Shown in pieces: positions 34,800 through 46,005 of a DNA stretch of 64,000 bases. Under the pieces are notes generated by a model. The model worked only from the letters and a program-made list of their open reading frames with translations, did no database searches and was not told the DNA's origin. Every line of letters begins with the position of its first letter. Positions within the stretch are counted from its first letter, which is position 1. The DNA is from Flaveria trinervia (Eukaryota; Streptophyta; Magnoliopsida; Asterales; Asteraceae). The stretch is from positions 33,561,715 through 33,625,714 of the forward strand of contig CM046453.1 of NCBI GenBank assembly GCA_025506515.1, read 5' to 3'. The position numbers and the translations under genes were made by a program.

Positions 34800-34885
34800 A
34801 CATGTTCAAATTTTTTAGGTATTTAACGATACAGGTAAAGTATGAAATTAATCGGATCACAAAAGTTAAAGGTGAGTTAACGTAC
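34800..34885. other. About 85-bp insert at the gag-protease junction of element D
   Basis: Gag ends in the word NDVVNGT (34886-34910, minus) and protease starts at about 34799. The two would be contiguous in sister elements A, B and F. The intervening AT-rich sequence has no protein similarity. The minus strand starts GTTAAC but has no AG end in the right place, so a spliceosomal intron is not supported. Confidence 0.4.
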
Positions 34886-34888
34886 CAT

Positions 34889-36080
34889 TCACCACATCGT
34901 TGTTTGCTTGTGCTTGGTTAGCGTTGATGTTGAAAGCACGTCCTCAGGCTTGTGGAACATTACCCACAAGACGAGGGCATTGTGGGCGAAAATGACCAGG
35001 TTCCCCACAGTTGTAGCAAACACAGTTTGTGACCACGGCGGCATTGTTAGGTGCACGGTGGCAAGTTGCCACCAAATGACCATATTTACCGCATAAGGTG
35101 CAGATGCGGCATGGTTGATTTCTTGGATGATGATACCTACACGTGTTGCACATAGGCTGAGGACCAGCATAAGCCCTAGCCCCACGCACTTGTGCCACAG
35201 GTGTAGCCACAGGTACAAGTTGTCTTTGGGGTTGTTTGGGTGCAGCCATGGCATAGTTACGCGCCGGTGTGAACTTGCGCTTCTTGTTGTTGTTGTTGTT
35301 GTTGTAAGACCGTTCAGCTTTAGTCTCCTTAACAGCCTCGGTAGCCGTCTTCTCTACCTTCTTTGCACCCTTCACAGACATGGTGCCTGCTCGTATATGG
35401 TTCTCGGTGAGTTGAGCGGTGATAGTAATGGCTTCTTCCAAGGTTGTGGGTCGGCTACCCACCACAGCATCTTGAATTTGGGGTGGTACACCCTTAATGA
35501 ACATCTCGATGTTGCGGGGAACAGTGTCGACCATATGGGGCAGCAGTATACTCAACTCATGATGCCTAGTTGAGTAGGCCAAATGATCACCATCATTTTG
35601 TTTCAAATTCCAAAACTCTTCTTCCAAATTTCGCAATTCACTTCTTGGTAGAACTTCGCGATGGCGATGTTCTTGAACTCTTCCCAGGTAAGTGCTAGCA
35701 CAGGTTCAGGACCACGGTTTCTCTTCTCGCTATTCCACCAGGTAAGAGCCCTTTGTTGGAGCATACTAGTGGCATAACGAACTTTGAGTGCATCGGGACA
35801 CTCAAAATTGATAAAGGTATTCTCCATGCTTTCGAACCACTCAAGAAGACCAGTGGCTCCCTCCTTGCCACTAAAACTAGTGGGCTTGCAAGAGCTTTTT
35901 TTTAAGTGTTTGAAGGTGCAAGTTTGATTATTCCCGTGTTGATTGTTCCCATTTTGGTTGTTTCTATTCTCTCCATGACCATTTCCATTGTTGCTAGCGT
36001 TGGTCATTAAGGTGCTATTAAGTTCAGCAACCATGGTCGGGATGACAGCAGCCATTTGTCGAGCAATCATGGCGGCTAAC
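34889..36080 (-). pseudogene. gag: Element D gag with two zinc clusters
   Basis: Open frames 35603-36070 and 34944-35636 together cover gag. First frame: MIARQMAAVIPTMVAEL start, then capsid words TSFSGKEGATGLLEWFESME and TWWNSEKRNRGPE. Second frame: LEEEFWNLKQNDGDHLAYS, then an Asn run (NNNNNN) and KKRKFTPARNYA. Nucleocapsid: CNTCRYHHPRNQPC, CTLCGKYGHLVATC and CYNCGEPGHFRPQC. One frameshift near 35620 separates the two. Gag would assemble the particle and bind RNA. Confidence 0.85.
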
Positions 36081-36793
36081 TTACGATCGAACTTCCACGC
36101 TTTCTATGATGACGAGACATGCTGGAATATATAAATGAGTTAGATATGAGAATTGGAATAACAAGGATTAATGTTCAACAAGGATAAGGCAAAAAGTTGT
36201 AAGGCACATGGAATGGTTCCATTTGGTAACGCATTACCATTTGGAAACGTTGACACGTCAAGGTAAGTTGACCCACTCGCCTTAGAAATTTGTGTATGTT
36301 GACCATGGTTTATCACTCACCCCAGAAATCCCCAGGTAAGCATAACTAGTCCCGTAGGATTTATGCGATATGCTTGCCTTAGCCCGAGGGCCTTTTGCCA
36401 GGAAATCCAGAATACAGGTGTCCATGTGTCACACAAATTTCTTAGGTTCATGAAATCAAAACCATGATGAGATTTACATAGATTAGACATAAGTCTAAAG
36501 ATTCAATTCTTAAGCATAAGTATACGATTCCATGTGTTGATGAGAATAAGATTAAGAAGTTTCATTTGTCGGGGAGAGTCAATGAGTCAAAGTTAAGTTT
36601 AGGGAGACAAGTAACAAAGTTTAGACAATTACAAGGCAACCTATGCTAAGGCATCAAGTTGCACATAAGTAAGGTATAGCATTATGTAGCATGTAACAAT
36701 ATATATATTTCCAAGAATATAAATATTATCCTATGAGGTTCATGCATAAGATATAGTCTAGGTCACCATTACTAATAACCTAAATCCCTATAG
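36081..36793. other. Element D untranslated leader
   Basis: Between the gag start and the PBS. No open frame or similarity recognised on either strand. Confidence 0.6.
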
Positions 36794-36812
36794 TTATGGG
36801 CTCTGATACCAA
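36794..36812 (-). promoter_or_regulatory. Element D primer-binding site (initiator tRNA-Met)
   Basis: The minus strand reads TTGGTATCAGAGCCCATAAC two bases from the 5' LTR edge. The first 13-14 bases match the initiator tRNA-Met complement. Confidence 0.93.
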
Positions 36813-36814
36813 TC

Positions 36815-39382
36815 TGTCACACCCCAACCTTGACGGCGGAAACGTCGAGATGTGAGGGTTAAGATTGTTCACAGCCACATAACGCTATATTATAATGTAA
36901 ATATTATTATCATAAGTCTTGAAATGAATGCAATCATAAGTCTCAAACAAATAATAAGTTCAAACATAACATAACATAAAGTAAACTTTTTATTTCATTA
37001 ACTAGGTCCAAGTCCTAGATTATAGCATGCTTCAAAAGGATCACTTTAAACTTGAGGTTGACCTGAAACATGATAAAAATAAGTGTCAACTAAAAATAGT
37101 TGGTGAATTTTCCAAGGTTTTCATACATAATATGAAAAGGTTACAAGTAGCAATTCATGTCATAGGTCATAAGCAAGTAAGGTTATAGAACACATATCGT
37201 TACAAACAAACCTCGACTTGATTACAAGTAAAAAGATTGGCTAAGTGTATTTGGTTCCCATGATGAACAAGCATACGTCATCAGGAGCCAGCAATACCTC
37301 GGCTTTAGCACCAATAGGCTTGTCAGGCCCAAAGATCTAAGACGTCGCCAGGCTAGCAATAGTTAATGATTGTAAACAACTATGTATCTCATATAATCAC
37401 TTACAACACACAAATAACCATGACAAAATATAAAGATGAATTGCAAGTGCATTACAAGTCTCAAACGTTTATAAGTGTACGATGTATAAGTATCATGTTT
37501 CACCCCAAAATAGTGTGAAAAATGTAAAATGGGGCAAGGAAAACTCACTTGTCAAATAAGTATATAATGAAGATCAATAAGATATATATGTCGTTCCAAG
37601 ATAAAACGTCACAAGGCACCTAAATATATCGATTAACAAGGTTAAAGTTTACTAACGAGTTTAACGATTCAACGGGAGCTAGGGTTTGAATTGATATTTT
37701 GGGGTTTCAACAATTAAATTCATTAAAATTATAGTTGATTTTATTTTTATCCATGAAAATAAAATATAATAGTCGAGCGTTTTATATGAGGCAACGAAAA
37801 TACTTACGGGAAATAAGGTTTAAATATCAGTTTAAACAATCTTTTATAATAATAATAATATTTTTTTATACTAATGTTTTAGACAATAGCATACAACAAT
37901 GTTTGAGTAAAAAAAAATAATGTAAAGTTTTAAATCTTTTTTTAGAATCTATATTATATAAACTAAATATATCATTGTTTTATAAAATGTTTAAATTATC
38001 CGGGAAATAAATTTATAAAAATTAATAAAGTGATTTTAAAAATACACAAAGTTTATAAATTTATTTTTAATAATTTACAAAAGTTTGTATATATTTAAAT
38101 TTTGAAAGAAAAACAAAAGGTGTGGATTGAGGGTCCCCGGGTTCGAACCCGGACCTCAGTCCACACTCCACGCCAACCACCAGTAAACCAAAGGCCTTAG
38201 CCGCGGTTTTTCTCTGTTTTAATACCTTTTAAACATAACCCAAGCAAAACCCCCACATTGGATGAACCCTAGTTTAGATTCGAACCAAATTGATCATCTA
38301 AACGATGATGATAGCCAAATTAACCATGGGGCTTTTGTTTCCCATGCTTAATCGAGCATATCCACGTATGTAATTACTCGAATCAGTTCGAATTGAAGAC
38401 GATCCTAATTGAAGAACAAGTCGCAGTCGTAGTACTCAATGGATGATAAATCCCCAATGATAATCCAATTAATCTTGCAGATAGCTTCGAATGATGATCC
38501 AGATGCGAAGCCCTATGTTGATTTTGGTTAAACTTGTTCGGAGCTTGGGTTTCTATAGAGTTGCAGAACCATGATGAATGAGGGTTCGAATTCGATGTTG
38601 GAACTTGTTTCAGATGAAATCGAGGATTGTAATCGTTTAGGGATTGATAGGTGATCGTTTAAGTTGGTTTAATTATGAAGTGTTAATGCTCGAACGGTTT
38701 GGAGATTTAATGCTACTGTTAACCTCTCGTTTTGGCTTCATAATCGGCATTTAAATGTGTTTATTTAACTTACATGATCGAAACGTTTGTTCGAAGGTTT
38801 TAGGACCGTTTCGGGTTGTGGAATCGTCGGATTTTGAGGGTTTACGGCGGCCGGAGCGTCGCCGGAGAGTTGGCCGGCGATTGGTCGGAAAATCGGGGAA
38901 AAATAAGGGCGGTGGTTTGTTTTTTTTTTATTATTTACAGGATTACCCCCTGTAGTTTCAAAAGTTATCATTTTATGCATAAAACCTTTATTTTAAGTTT
39001 TTTAAAATGACAACTAACCCCCTTAAGTTAATTAGTTCTAATTTAGGTCATTAAGTTTCTTTTATTATTATATTATTATTATTATTATTATTACTATTAA
39101 TATTGTTATTATTATTATTTTTATTATTATTATTAATATTATTATCTTTATTTTTATTATTATTATTATTATTATTATATCCTTATTATAACTTGTATTA
39201 TTATTACTACTATTAATATTAATATTATTATTTTTATTTTTAACCTTCATATATTAAAGTTAGTGATAACTAAAAAAAATAAAAAAAATAATAATAAGCA
39301 CATGAGTTTCATAATTGTCAATAGTGACCTTTATAAGAATAAACAAAGTTAACTTCTAGTTAAAAAAATACAAGATGTTACA
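36815..39382 (-). repeat. Element D 5' LTR (2568 bp)
   Basis: Full-length partner of 28774-31365. Inner edge tgtcacacccc at 36815, outer edge gatgttaca at 39382. It includes the 16-bp remnant of the palindrome (38137-38152), a GC-rich stretch (38830-38910) and a TTA microsatellite. Confidence 0.95.
39058..39240. repeat. (TTA)n microsatellite in element D 5' LTR
   Basis: Interrupted TTA/TAA repeats matching those at 31040-31230 in position within the LTR. Confidence 0.9.
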
Positions 39383-39387
39383 CTTCT
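39383..39387. repeat. Target-site duplication of element D, right copy (cttct)
   Basis: Identical to 28769-28773; element C gag sequence resumes here. Confidence 0.95.
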
Positions 39388-40570
39388 GATTAACAATCAG
39401 ATGTATTGTGATTGTTCATATCACAGACTGAACAATATTTGTTAAAATAATAGTTTTTAGTGGAGTGGTTGTTCATGTCACATATAGAGCAATATTGATT
39501 GTAGAAGTACTATTTTGTTCTGTGATTAAACATATCACATATGTCACAATACATTTGTTTGTTTCTTGAATCTGATTTTGATTTGTGAGACTCAGCTGAT
39601 TTTCCTATTTGTAGCTGAGTCACTTTCTTTTGCTTAGAGGAGGAATCAAAATTAGCCATTTTTGAAGCTTGCTTCACAACACTACTTTTGTTGACTTTTC
39701 TGGGCTATTTTTGTTTCTTCAACCCTTGCCTTACCTCTCTCAAACTGATCAATGTGCTCCTTGTTCCATTTGTCAAATCCAACTCGCTATCGTAATTTTG
39801 AAAAGTGAGGGTCTGATAGAGTTTTACATGTTGAAATCAGTGAGCTCTTTTATTTCTTTTGCAGTGAAACCTTGTCTGATTTGCTTGAATTGTTTGGAAA
39901 TATAATCTCATTATCAGAACTGCTTTCAGCAGAGGGTTTCACTGACTTCACGAATTTCTTTTTACCTTTTCAAACAGTAGGTTTGAATAGAACAATTGCC
40001 TTAATTAGGCTTGTGGATTTGATGACACTCACTGCCTTGTCTGAACACTTTTTGATTTTAATTGGGTGTCCTAATCTAGTTTTATCATCATTTGTTTCAA
40101 TGTAACCATTTGGTTGGTTTTGAGGATTTATGATCTGTTTTACTATTATTTTCGGTTCAATACTGTTAGGTTTATTTTCTCATTGAGTGTAACAGAGTCA
40201 GGCATGACAGTGTAGTTGTCATTATATGGTCGAGGACAGAGTTATACCCGATCCCAGACATGTCTTTGGGATCCTTTTGAGAATCAAGCATCTCTTACAG
40301 CATGACTGAAGACAATTAAAACTTTTCTATTTTCACTTTAGTAAATATATGTCGAGCTTCAGATTGAGCTAACTTTTTAGTCAGTTGCTCATTCTCAGCT
40401 GCAAGAGTATACTTTTCACCATGTAGTTTTTCAATATCAGAGATGAGAGATTCTATTTTGATTTCAAAGCCTTTTATTTCTCTCTTGAGCATCTCTGACT
40501 TAACCTTTTCCTCTTTTATTTTTTCTACAAGTTTATGGTTCTGCTCTCTATAACCTTGTAGTTCAGTAAT
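39388..40570 (-). pseudogene. gag: Element C gag C-terminal part: coiled coil and three tandem zinc knuckles
   Basis: From high to low coordinates: a coiled coil (KLVEKIKEEKVKSEMLKREI, then LISDIEKLHGEKYTLAAENE) at about 40360-40560, a Lys/Ser-rich region with PSAESSSDNEIIF near 39890-39950, then three tandem zinc-knuckle modules at about 39395-39555 spaced roughly 58-60 bp. Their cores are CDICDMFNH, CSICDMNNH and CSVCDMNNHNTSDC. The last matches CX2CX4HX4C fully, and the middle one ends in Tyr where Cys is expected. Multiple stops. The N-terminal gag half is not present beyond LTR X. Confidence 0.72.
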
Positions 40571-41289
40571 GTAACACCCAGTTATCTTTTTTAAGTTAGC
40601 AAAAGAAAGAATAAAGTGAAGAAAAAGAAAGAAAAGATATTTTACCCAAGTTGAGGGGTAAAAAGTGTCAAAAGGACAAAAAAGTTTGAAAGTGGGGGTA
40701 AAGTGGGCATGGCCACCTACTCTCTTCTTACAACACCCAAATCATCGGATTCTTAGAGAGAGAAAGTGCAGATTCGGATGTTTTGAAGAACAAGAGTTGA
40801 AAAGTCGAATTCAAGGTAAGAAATTCATGGTTTTTAAGTGTTCTTAACTCGCCTTGCCTCGGTTGTATGCTTATGTGTGTTGTGTGTGTTCGGGTGTGTG
40901 TTTTTGGTGGGTTTCTAGGCGGTTGAACTCAATTGCAAACGAGTTTGGAAGAAGCCACACTCAAGAGGCCGCAAAGGTGAGTTCTAGAACCCCTCTTTTT
41001 ACATGTTTTAACTGATTTTGGGGCTGGAAATGCTTGAATGTAAGTTTTTTTTATAAAACTGGGTTTCATACCCGTAGGTATGAATGTGTGTATGATGCGT
41101 GTATGGTTTGATTTTGGCAATGTTAATGTTTGATGATGTTATGGTTGTGTTTCTATGGCTTAGAATGTAAGGTTTAAGCTTAGAACATGATAGATGGTGT
41201 TTGGGGACCGAATTATGATGTTAAGTGTGCCCTGGGCTGCTCCTACGCCCAAATAGTAGCTCATACGCTTAAGTTTTAGAATAACTGCT

Positions 41290-41765
41290 TAAGTGTGGCA
41301 AATGTGGATGAACATTGGCAAATGCGGATGAGCATTGACAAATGTGGATGAGCATTGACAAATGCGGATGTGTAAAAGTCAATGCGGATAAGTAAAAGTC
41401 AATGCGGATGAGTAAGGAGGAAATGCGGATGAGCATTGAGAAATGCGGATGAGTAAAAGTAAATGAGGATGAGTAAAAGTCAATTCAAATGAGTAAGGAG
41501 GAAATGCAGATGAGGATTGACAAATGCGAATGAGTAAAAGTCAATATGGATGACTAAAAGTCAATGCGGATGAGTAAGGAGGAAATGCGGATAAGTAAAA
41601 GTTAATACAGATGAACAAATGCGGATGAACAAATGTTAATGCGAATGAACAAATGCAGATGAACAAATGTGGATGAACAAAAGTTAACGCGGATGAACAA
41701 AGAGGAAATGTGGATGAACAAAGAGGAAATGCGGATGAACAAGAAGGAAATGCGGATGAATACTT
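41290..41765. repeat. Array of AAATGCGGATGA words in LTR X
   Basis: About twenty copies of aatgcggatga-type words alternating with short spacers (gcattgac, gtaaaagtc, gtaaggagg, acaaag), unit length roughly 18-22 bp. The core is the reverse complement of TCATCCGCATT found in elements E and F. It occupies the same position in the LTR as F's CGCACGACTG array. Confidence 0.88.
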
Positions 41766-42160
41766 AGAATATTTTTTGACTTTTTGGGGAAAAAGTGAAA
41801 TGAAGGCTTTGACTTGGGTGGTTCCCGGGGGTTTATGTAAGCTGACTTTTGATGTCATAGATGATGTGATGGGTATTGTATGATGATGATATGATGTATG
41901 ATTGATGCTTATGCATGATGGTATGTATGATGTATGTTATGTATGCATGATGATGCCCTATATGGTGATGTTGTATGTTTACGTTTGTCTTCCTTATTAT
42001 ATATGATTATTTTCCCCTGGCTTTACATTGAATGTTAATGAATGAATTGAAAAGTGTTATAATGTAAAATGGAACATAATGAAAAGAGGAACGTAATGAA
42101 TGAATGTATGCATTAATGAATGAATGAAAGTAAGAAAGGCTTGCCAGCATATGTATAGAT

Positions 42161-42366
42161 GTTCACACCCAATGAAGGGTGTTAGCTCAACCATGTGCGG
42201 GTTAGCTACCCCAGAAGGATGCACAAAAGGGCTTGATCCGTGTGATTAAGCTTATGTATGGAGGTTCACACCCAATGAGGGGTGTCAGCTCAACTGTGTG
42301 CGGGTTAAATACCCCATAAGGATGCACACAAGGGTCCAATCCTTGTGATTGACCATATGTATGGGA
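42161..42366 (+). repeat. 103-bp direct duplication in LTR X
   Basis: The word gttcacaccc followed by aatga-gggtg starts at 42161 and again at 42264; the flanking text is similar over about 100 bp. F's LTR has a 71-bp duplication at a comparable place (49611 and 49682). Confidence 0.7.
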
Positions 42367-43029
42367 CCCTTGCTGCTTACCTTAGGTACTGGAGTCAGCT
42401 TCGTGCATAATGTTTAGGGTCTATGAAAGACCTCAGGCCTAGTATCGGCTTTATGCATGATGGTGGGGTGAAGTACATGGCATTGGTCCGAATGAAAGTA
42501 ATTTAATGACAAATGTACAGAATGAATGAACGAATGATGAAGATAATAATGATATTATCTATGTGTATATATAATGTATGATCACGTATGATTGTAAAGG
42601 ACGGTTTTAAACGAAAGATAACGTATGTTTTATTTTAAAACTAGAACTCACTCAGCAATGTTGACTTTTTATGCATTTTCCAGTTGGCAGGTAAAGTTGC
42701 TGAGGATGGCACGAGGCGGCTACTTGGCTCTTTTGGATAGCATTCTTCTTTTTAATGTTTTTGCATCGTAATCCAAACAAACTGTTGATACATATGTCCC
42801 TAGTTTATGAGCTTAATGTAAATGTCTTTCATGTCTTATATATATATGTAATGAAAGGGTTCAATGAAATATAACCTGTGGTTGTTGTTTATAATGTTTA
42901 ATATTTCATGGTATTATTATGTGCTAAAAGTATAATGAACTTACTATATAGGTTTGATGTTGTTATGCATAGTTCTTAGTCATTAATGATTGAGAAATGT
43001 GTTCAAACTTAATTCTATGAGTCTTCATG

Positions 43030-43235
43030 CGAATGGACCATGCTAATGGACCATACACATTAATACATCATGCTAATGGACCAGTCGCACGACTGAACGA
43101 GGAGACTGGATCAATCACATGATTGAGACATAAGATTGACTCAGTCGCACAACTGAACCTTCAGTCGTGTGTATGGATAACCGCATGATTCAGTCGCACG
43201 ATTGAAAATGGTTTAGTCGTACGATTGGAAACCCA
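43030..43235. repeat. CGCACGACTGA array in element E LTR
   Basis: Repeated words such as cagtcgcacgactgaac, tcgcacaactgaacc and tagtcgtacgattgg, ending six bases before the TATA box. Confidence 0.82.
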
Positions 43236-43240
43236 TAACC

Positions 43241-43248
43241 TATAAATA
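43241..43248 (+). promoter_or_regulatory. TATA box of element E LTR
   Basis: TATAAATA, followed by about 275 bp to the LTR end and the PBS. It is the likely promoter of the element. Confidence 0.65.
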
Positions 43249-43525
43249 CCACCTAATTCGTGAAAAAAACGAAACCTTGAAGAACTTAAGAAACACTTGA
43301 TACTCTTACGAACCCTAGTCATCTAGAACGTCCAAGGAAGCCTGTCCAACTTCATAGATCAATCTTGATCGATCTCTACTCATTCATAACATTTAGTTTC
43401 AATGTTAAATCGATCGGGTAATTGTTCTCTTTGATTGGATTGCCAATCAAATAGGATTCCGCACTATTTGATTTGGTATAAACGCATAATCTGTTAGTAT
43501 TTCGTACGTACACGATCCTGACAAG

Positions 43526-43542
43526 TGGTATCAGAGCATTGG
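43526..43542 (+). promoter_or_regulatory. Element E primer-binding site (initiator tRNA-Met)
   Basis: TGGTATCAGAGCATTGG two bases after the LTR end (...ctgaca, ag). The first 12 bases match the initiator tRNA-Met complement. Confidence 0.92.
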
Positions 43543-43744
43543 CTCTTGATTTTGCGTTTGATTCAATTAGAATTGTGTCAAACCTCATGTTTTAACTCAA
43601 AAGAGTCATCTTTTTGGGTCCACAGGTGTTTTCCAATGTTTCCAGGCATTCAAATTGAAGTTTTTCGTCATACAGCAGATTCGGTTTCTGGGTAAATCGT
43701 ATTTCGTGTCAAAGTGTCAAAATACGAAAATTTTCAAACATAGC

Positions 43745-44145
43745 AACCTTTAGTCGCACAAATAGCTCATTCATACGATTGAGTCATCCACATTTTTCCA
43801 TTCATACGATTGAGCCATCCGCATTAGTCATCCGCATTTGTTCATTCGTACGACTGAGTCATCCGCATTGGCTATCCGCATTGTCCAATCGCACAACTGA
43901 GTCATCCGCATTGGCCATCCGCATTGGCCATCCGCATTGTCCAATCGCACGACTGAGTCATCCGCATTGGCCATCCGCATTGTCCAATCGCATGACTGAG
44001 CCATCCGCATTGACTTATCCGCATTTGTCCAATCGCATGATTAACTCATCCGCATTTGTCCAATCACACGATTGACTCATCCGCATTTGTCCAATCGCAC
44101 GAGTGACACATCTGTATTTGTCCATTCGCACAAGTGAATTAGTGT
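43745..44145. repeat. Mixed-word array in element E leader
   Basis: Alternating words atccgcatt-g/t and aatcgcacgactgag over about 400 bp between PBS and gag ATG. More than a dozen copies of the ccgcatt word and about ten of the cgcacgactg-type word. Open frames across it on both strands are by-products of the repeat. Confidence 0.9.
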
Positions 44146-44171
44146 TGTTCTAAAGTTCAAAGTTTATAAAA

Positions 44172-46005
44172 ATGGAAGATCAATTTACTACCTTTATTGC
44201 TGGAAGGGACTCTCGCATCCAGAACGTTCTGTTTCTGGAAAATGAAATTGGGAATCATAACAAAGCACCAAAGATTATAACGGTAGATGATTATCCATAA
44301 TGGAAGCATAGGTTTGAGATCTATCTAAATGGAGTTGATCCCAATCTTTGGGCATCCATGAGACAGGTTACACGATGCTAGTCAGTACTAATGGATTTAA
44401 GTTGACTTTGGGGAATGAATGATAGCTAGAAGGTCAAGTACAATGCAGAAAAGAAAGTATATGCCCTATTGACTCAGTCGATACCTAAAGATATCTTTCA
44501 TCAGTTCTCTGAGAACAAGCAGGCAAAAAATTATCGGAAGCATTGGAAAAGAGATACGATGGGAATGCAACGTTAAAGGCTCTAAAGGCTAAGTATCTCA
44601 AGAAGGAGTTTGATAACTTCTCATCGATAGGGAAGGAGAGTTTGGATGACAACAATGACAGCTTCTACCATCTGCTGAGTGAGCTGTACACTCATGGTGC
44701 AACAACGTCGATGGAAGATAAAGTGTCGAGTTTTGTAGACGGTTTGCCAGATAAATGGAATTCGTTTGTGTCTAATCTGAGATATAATGATATTCTTCAA
44801 AGTTAGACATAAATGATTTCATCCTGAAATTAAGATAAGAGGAACTGAGAATGAAGTACAAGTCTCAGAAAGGATCCTATGATGAGAATCCTTCACTTTT
44901 TAACTCATTTCCCACTACAACTATTTCAGGAGCACCTCTGCAAACAACATTTGTGTCCAGTTTCACGGCTCCCTCACAATCCACTACTTTAGGATCAGAA
45001 ATGTCTGGGTCATCATCGACTCAACACATAGTGCCTGAAGCCAATACTACGAAGTTGAAGACCGAGAATCTCGGTAATATAACAGTGGAGGTTGCAAAGG
45101 AGCATATGGATCTTCTTGCAGCTGTTGTCCAATTCTATGATGGTTTAGTCGCTGGGAAGATGAGGAATTGTCATCTTGCAAATGAAGATTACGAGCAAGT
45201 TGACAAGAACGAGCTGGAGAGGATGAATATCATGTGGGCTCTTGCAAGTGCAGTTAGACGAGCGAAAAAGTTCGTTAAGAAGACGGGGCAGAATTTATTA
45301 GCCCCAAAGGACACAACATTTGGCTTTGACAAAACCACAGAAACTTCCTATAATTGTGGTGAAAAGGGGCATTTTAAACAGGAATGTGTAAAGCCCAAGA
45401 GGACTGGAAATGGAAATCCATTTTCCACCTTCAACCGTCAAGACAAACCCGTGAGTGGAGCTACTTCTTCAAGCAAAGAGACAAAGTCCTTGACTGCTCA
45501 AGGTGATGAAGGGCAAGACTGGACCTTCCGCTTTATGTCTCCGGGTGAATCAAACATTGCCTGTGTTGAGGGACTGGATGATGGTTCTGTGAGTGAAGAC
45601 GAGATCAAAATTGAGCAAGTAATGTCAGATACTGAAGAAGTTGTGAATGTGGTACATCACTTGGCTGAGGAAGAGCTCAGGGCAACAAGTTTAGAATCTC
45701 CAGCAACTTAAGAGTCTAACTCTGCATTGATGGCTGATTCAATCGATTCCTCACAGGTAAGTACTAAAGACCAACTGTTTGAAAAAAATGCTTGTAATGA
45801 ATGTAATAAATTTAGAGAAAGCATTGTTTTGAAATTTGCTAGGTTATTAGAGCACAATGATAACTTAGTAAATGATTTACAACTGTGCACTAAAGCTAAT
45901 CGTATATTAAAACAATTTATGCACCAATTCATGATGATTTATATTCTCAAAGTTGTTTTTCATTATGCGATTGCTCACATTATTACCAATTTATGCACCC
46001 ATTCA
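44172..46005 (+). pseudogene. gag: Element E gag
   Basis: The ATG at 44172 opens MEDQFTTFIAGRDSR, and a stop follows at the VDDYP word (44300). The capsid part is open at 44543-44806 (RYDGNATLKALKAKYLKKEF, HLLSELYTHGATTSMEDKVS). The next frame, 44851-45711 (286 residues), holds a linker and a knuckle YNCGEKGHFKQEC whose first Cys is replaced by Ser. A further part at 45727-45930 has CNECNKF and CTKANRILKQF. The pattern matches Sirevirus gag. At least three frame breaks or stops. Confidence 0.82.

Larger units (their letters stand above)
28774..39382 (-). mobile_element. Element D: Ty3/gypsy chromovirus-like retrotransposon inserted in element C
   Basis: A 10.6-kb minus-strand element with both LTRs, PBS, polypurine tract and a nearly complete gag-pol, flanked by the perfect duplication cttct. 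In element orientation it begins TGTAACATC (39382) and ends GGTGTGACA (28774). It is the best preserved of the gypsy copies, with open frames of 349, 323 and 230 residues. It is inactivated by an indel at the RT catalytic site, other frame breaks and a lost integrase catalytic Glu. Confidence 0.96.
18426..40570 (-). mobile_element. Element C: Ty1/copia Sirevirus-type element, split by A and D
   Basis: Minus-strand copia element with copia domain order (protease and integrase before RT and RNase H) and an additional env-like ORF downstream of pol, the hallmark of Sireviruses. Visible parts: gag tail 39388-40570, pol 24931-28768, spacer 22199-24930, env-like ORF 18430-22198. Element D interrupts the gag-pol region with the perfect duplication cttct. 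Element A cuts the env-like ORF. Both LTRs, the gag N-terminus and the end of the env-like ORF are not in the window: X abuts the gag side and A the env side. Confidence 0.88.
40571..42945 (+). repeat. LTR X: 3'-truncated gypsy LTR related to element F LTR
   Basis: Starts TGTAACACCC like F's LTR (TGTAACACCC at 48360). It shares F's blocks in the same order: a splice-donor-like gtgagttcta word at 40978, gattttggggctgg, a short-repeat array, a duplicated segment at 42161/42264, then actagaactcactcagca and ttggcaggta near 42645-42690. The expected ending in ttaca is missing and similarity fades at about 42945, so it is not a clean solo LTR and no duplication is seen. No genes inside. Confidence 0.75.
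42946..43523 (+). repeat. Element E 5' LTR (left edge uncertain)
   Basis: The right edge is firm: gatcctgaca at 43523, two bases before the PBS. It contains a CGCACGACTG array (43030-43235), a TATA box (43241) and a transcribed part. The left edge is somewhere between about 42940 and 42960; the 3' LTR needed to fix it is outside the window. Confidence 0.65.

Noticed and set aside
34800..34885. Spliceosomal intron in element D
   Set aside because: On the coding strand it starts GT, but no AG lies at the joint with protease.
40571..42945. A clean solo LTR with target duplication
   Set aside because: The 3' end in ttaca is missing and no matching 5-bp flank follows, so only a truncated LTR can be supported.
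43779..44075. Repetitive open frames on both strands over the element E leader array
   Set aside because: The period of the array keeps several frames open; there is no start context and the region lies between PBS and gag ATG.
43030..44145. Short regularly repeated words considered as a CRISPR array
   Set aside because: Repeats are under 20 bp with irregular, related spacers, no cas genes, and a plant retrotransposon setting.
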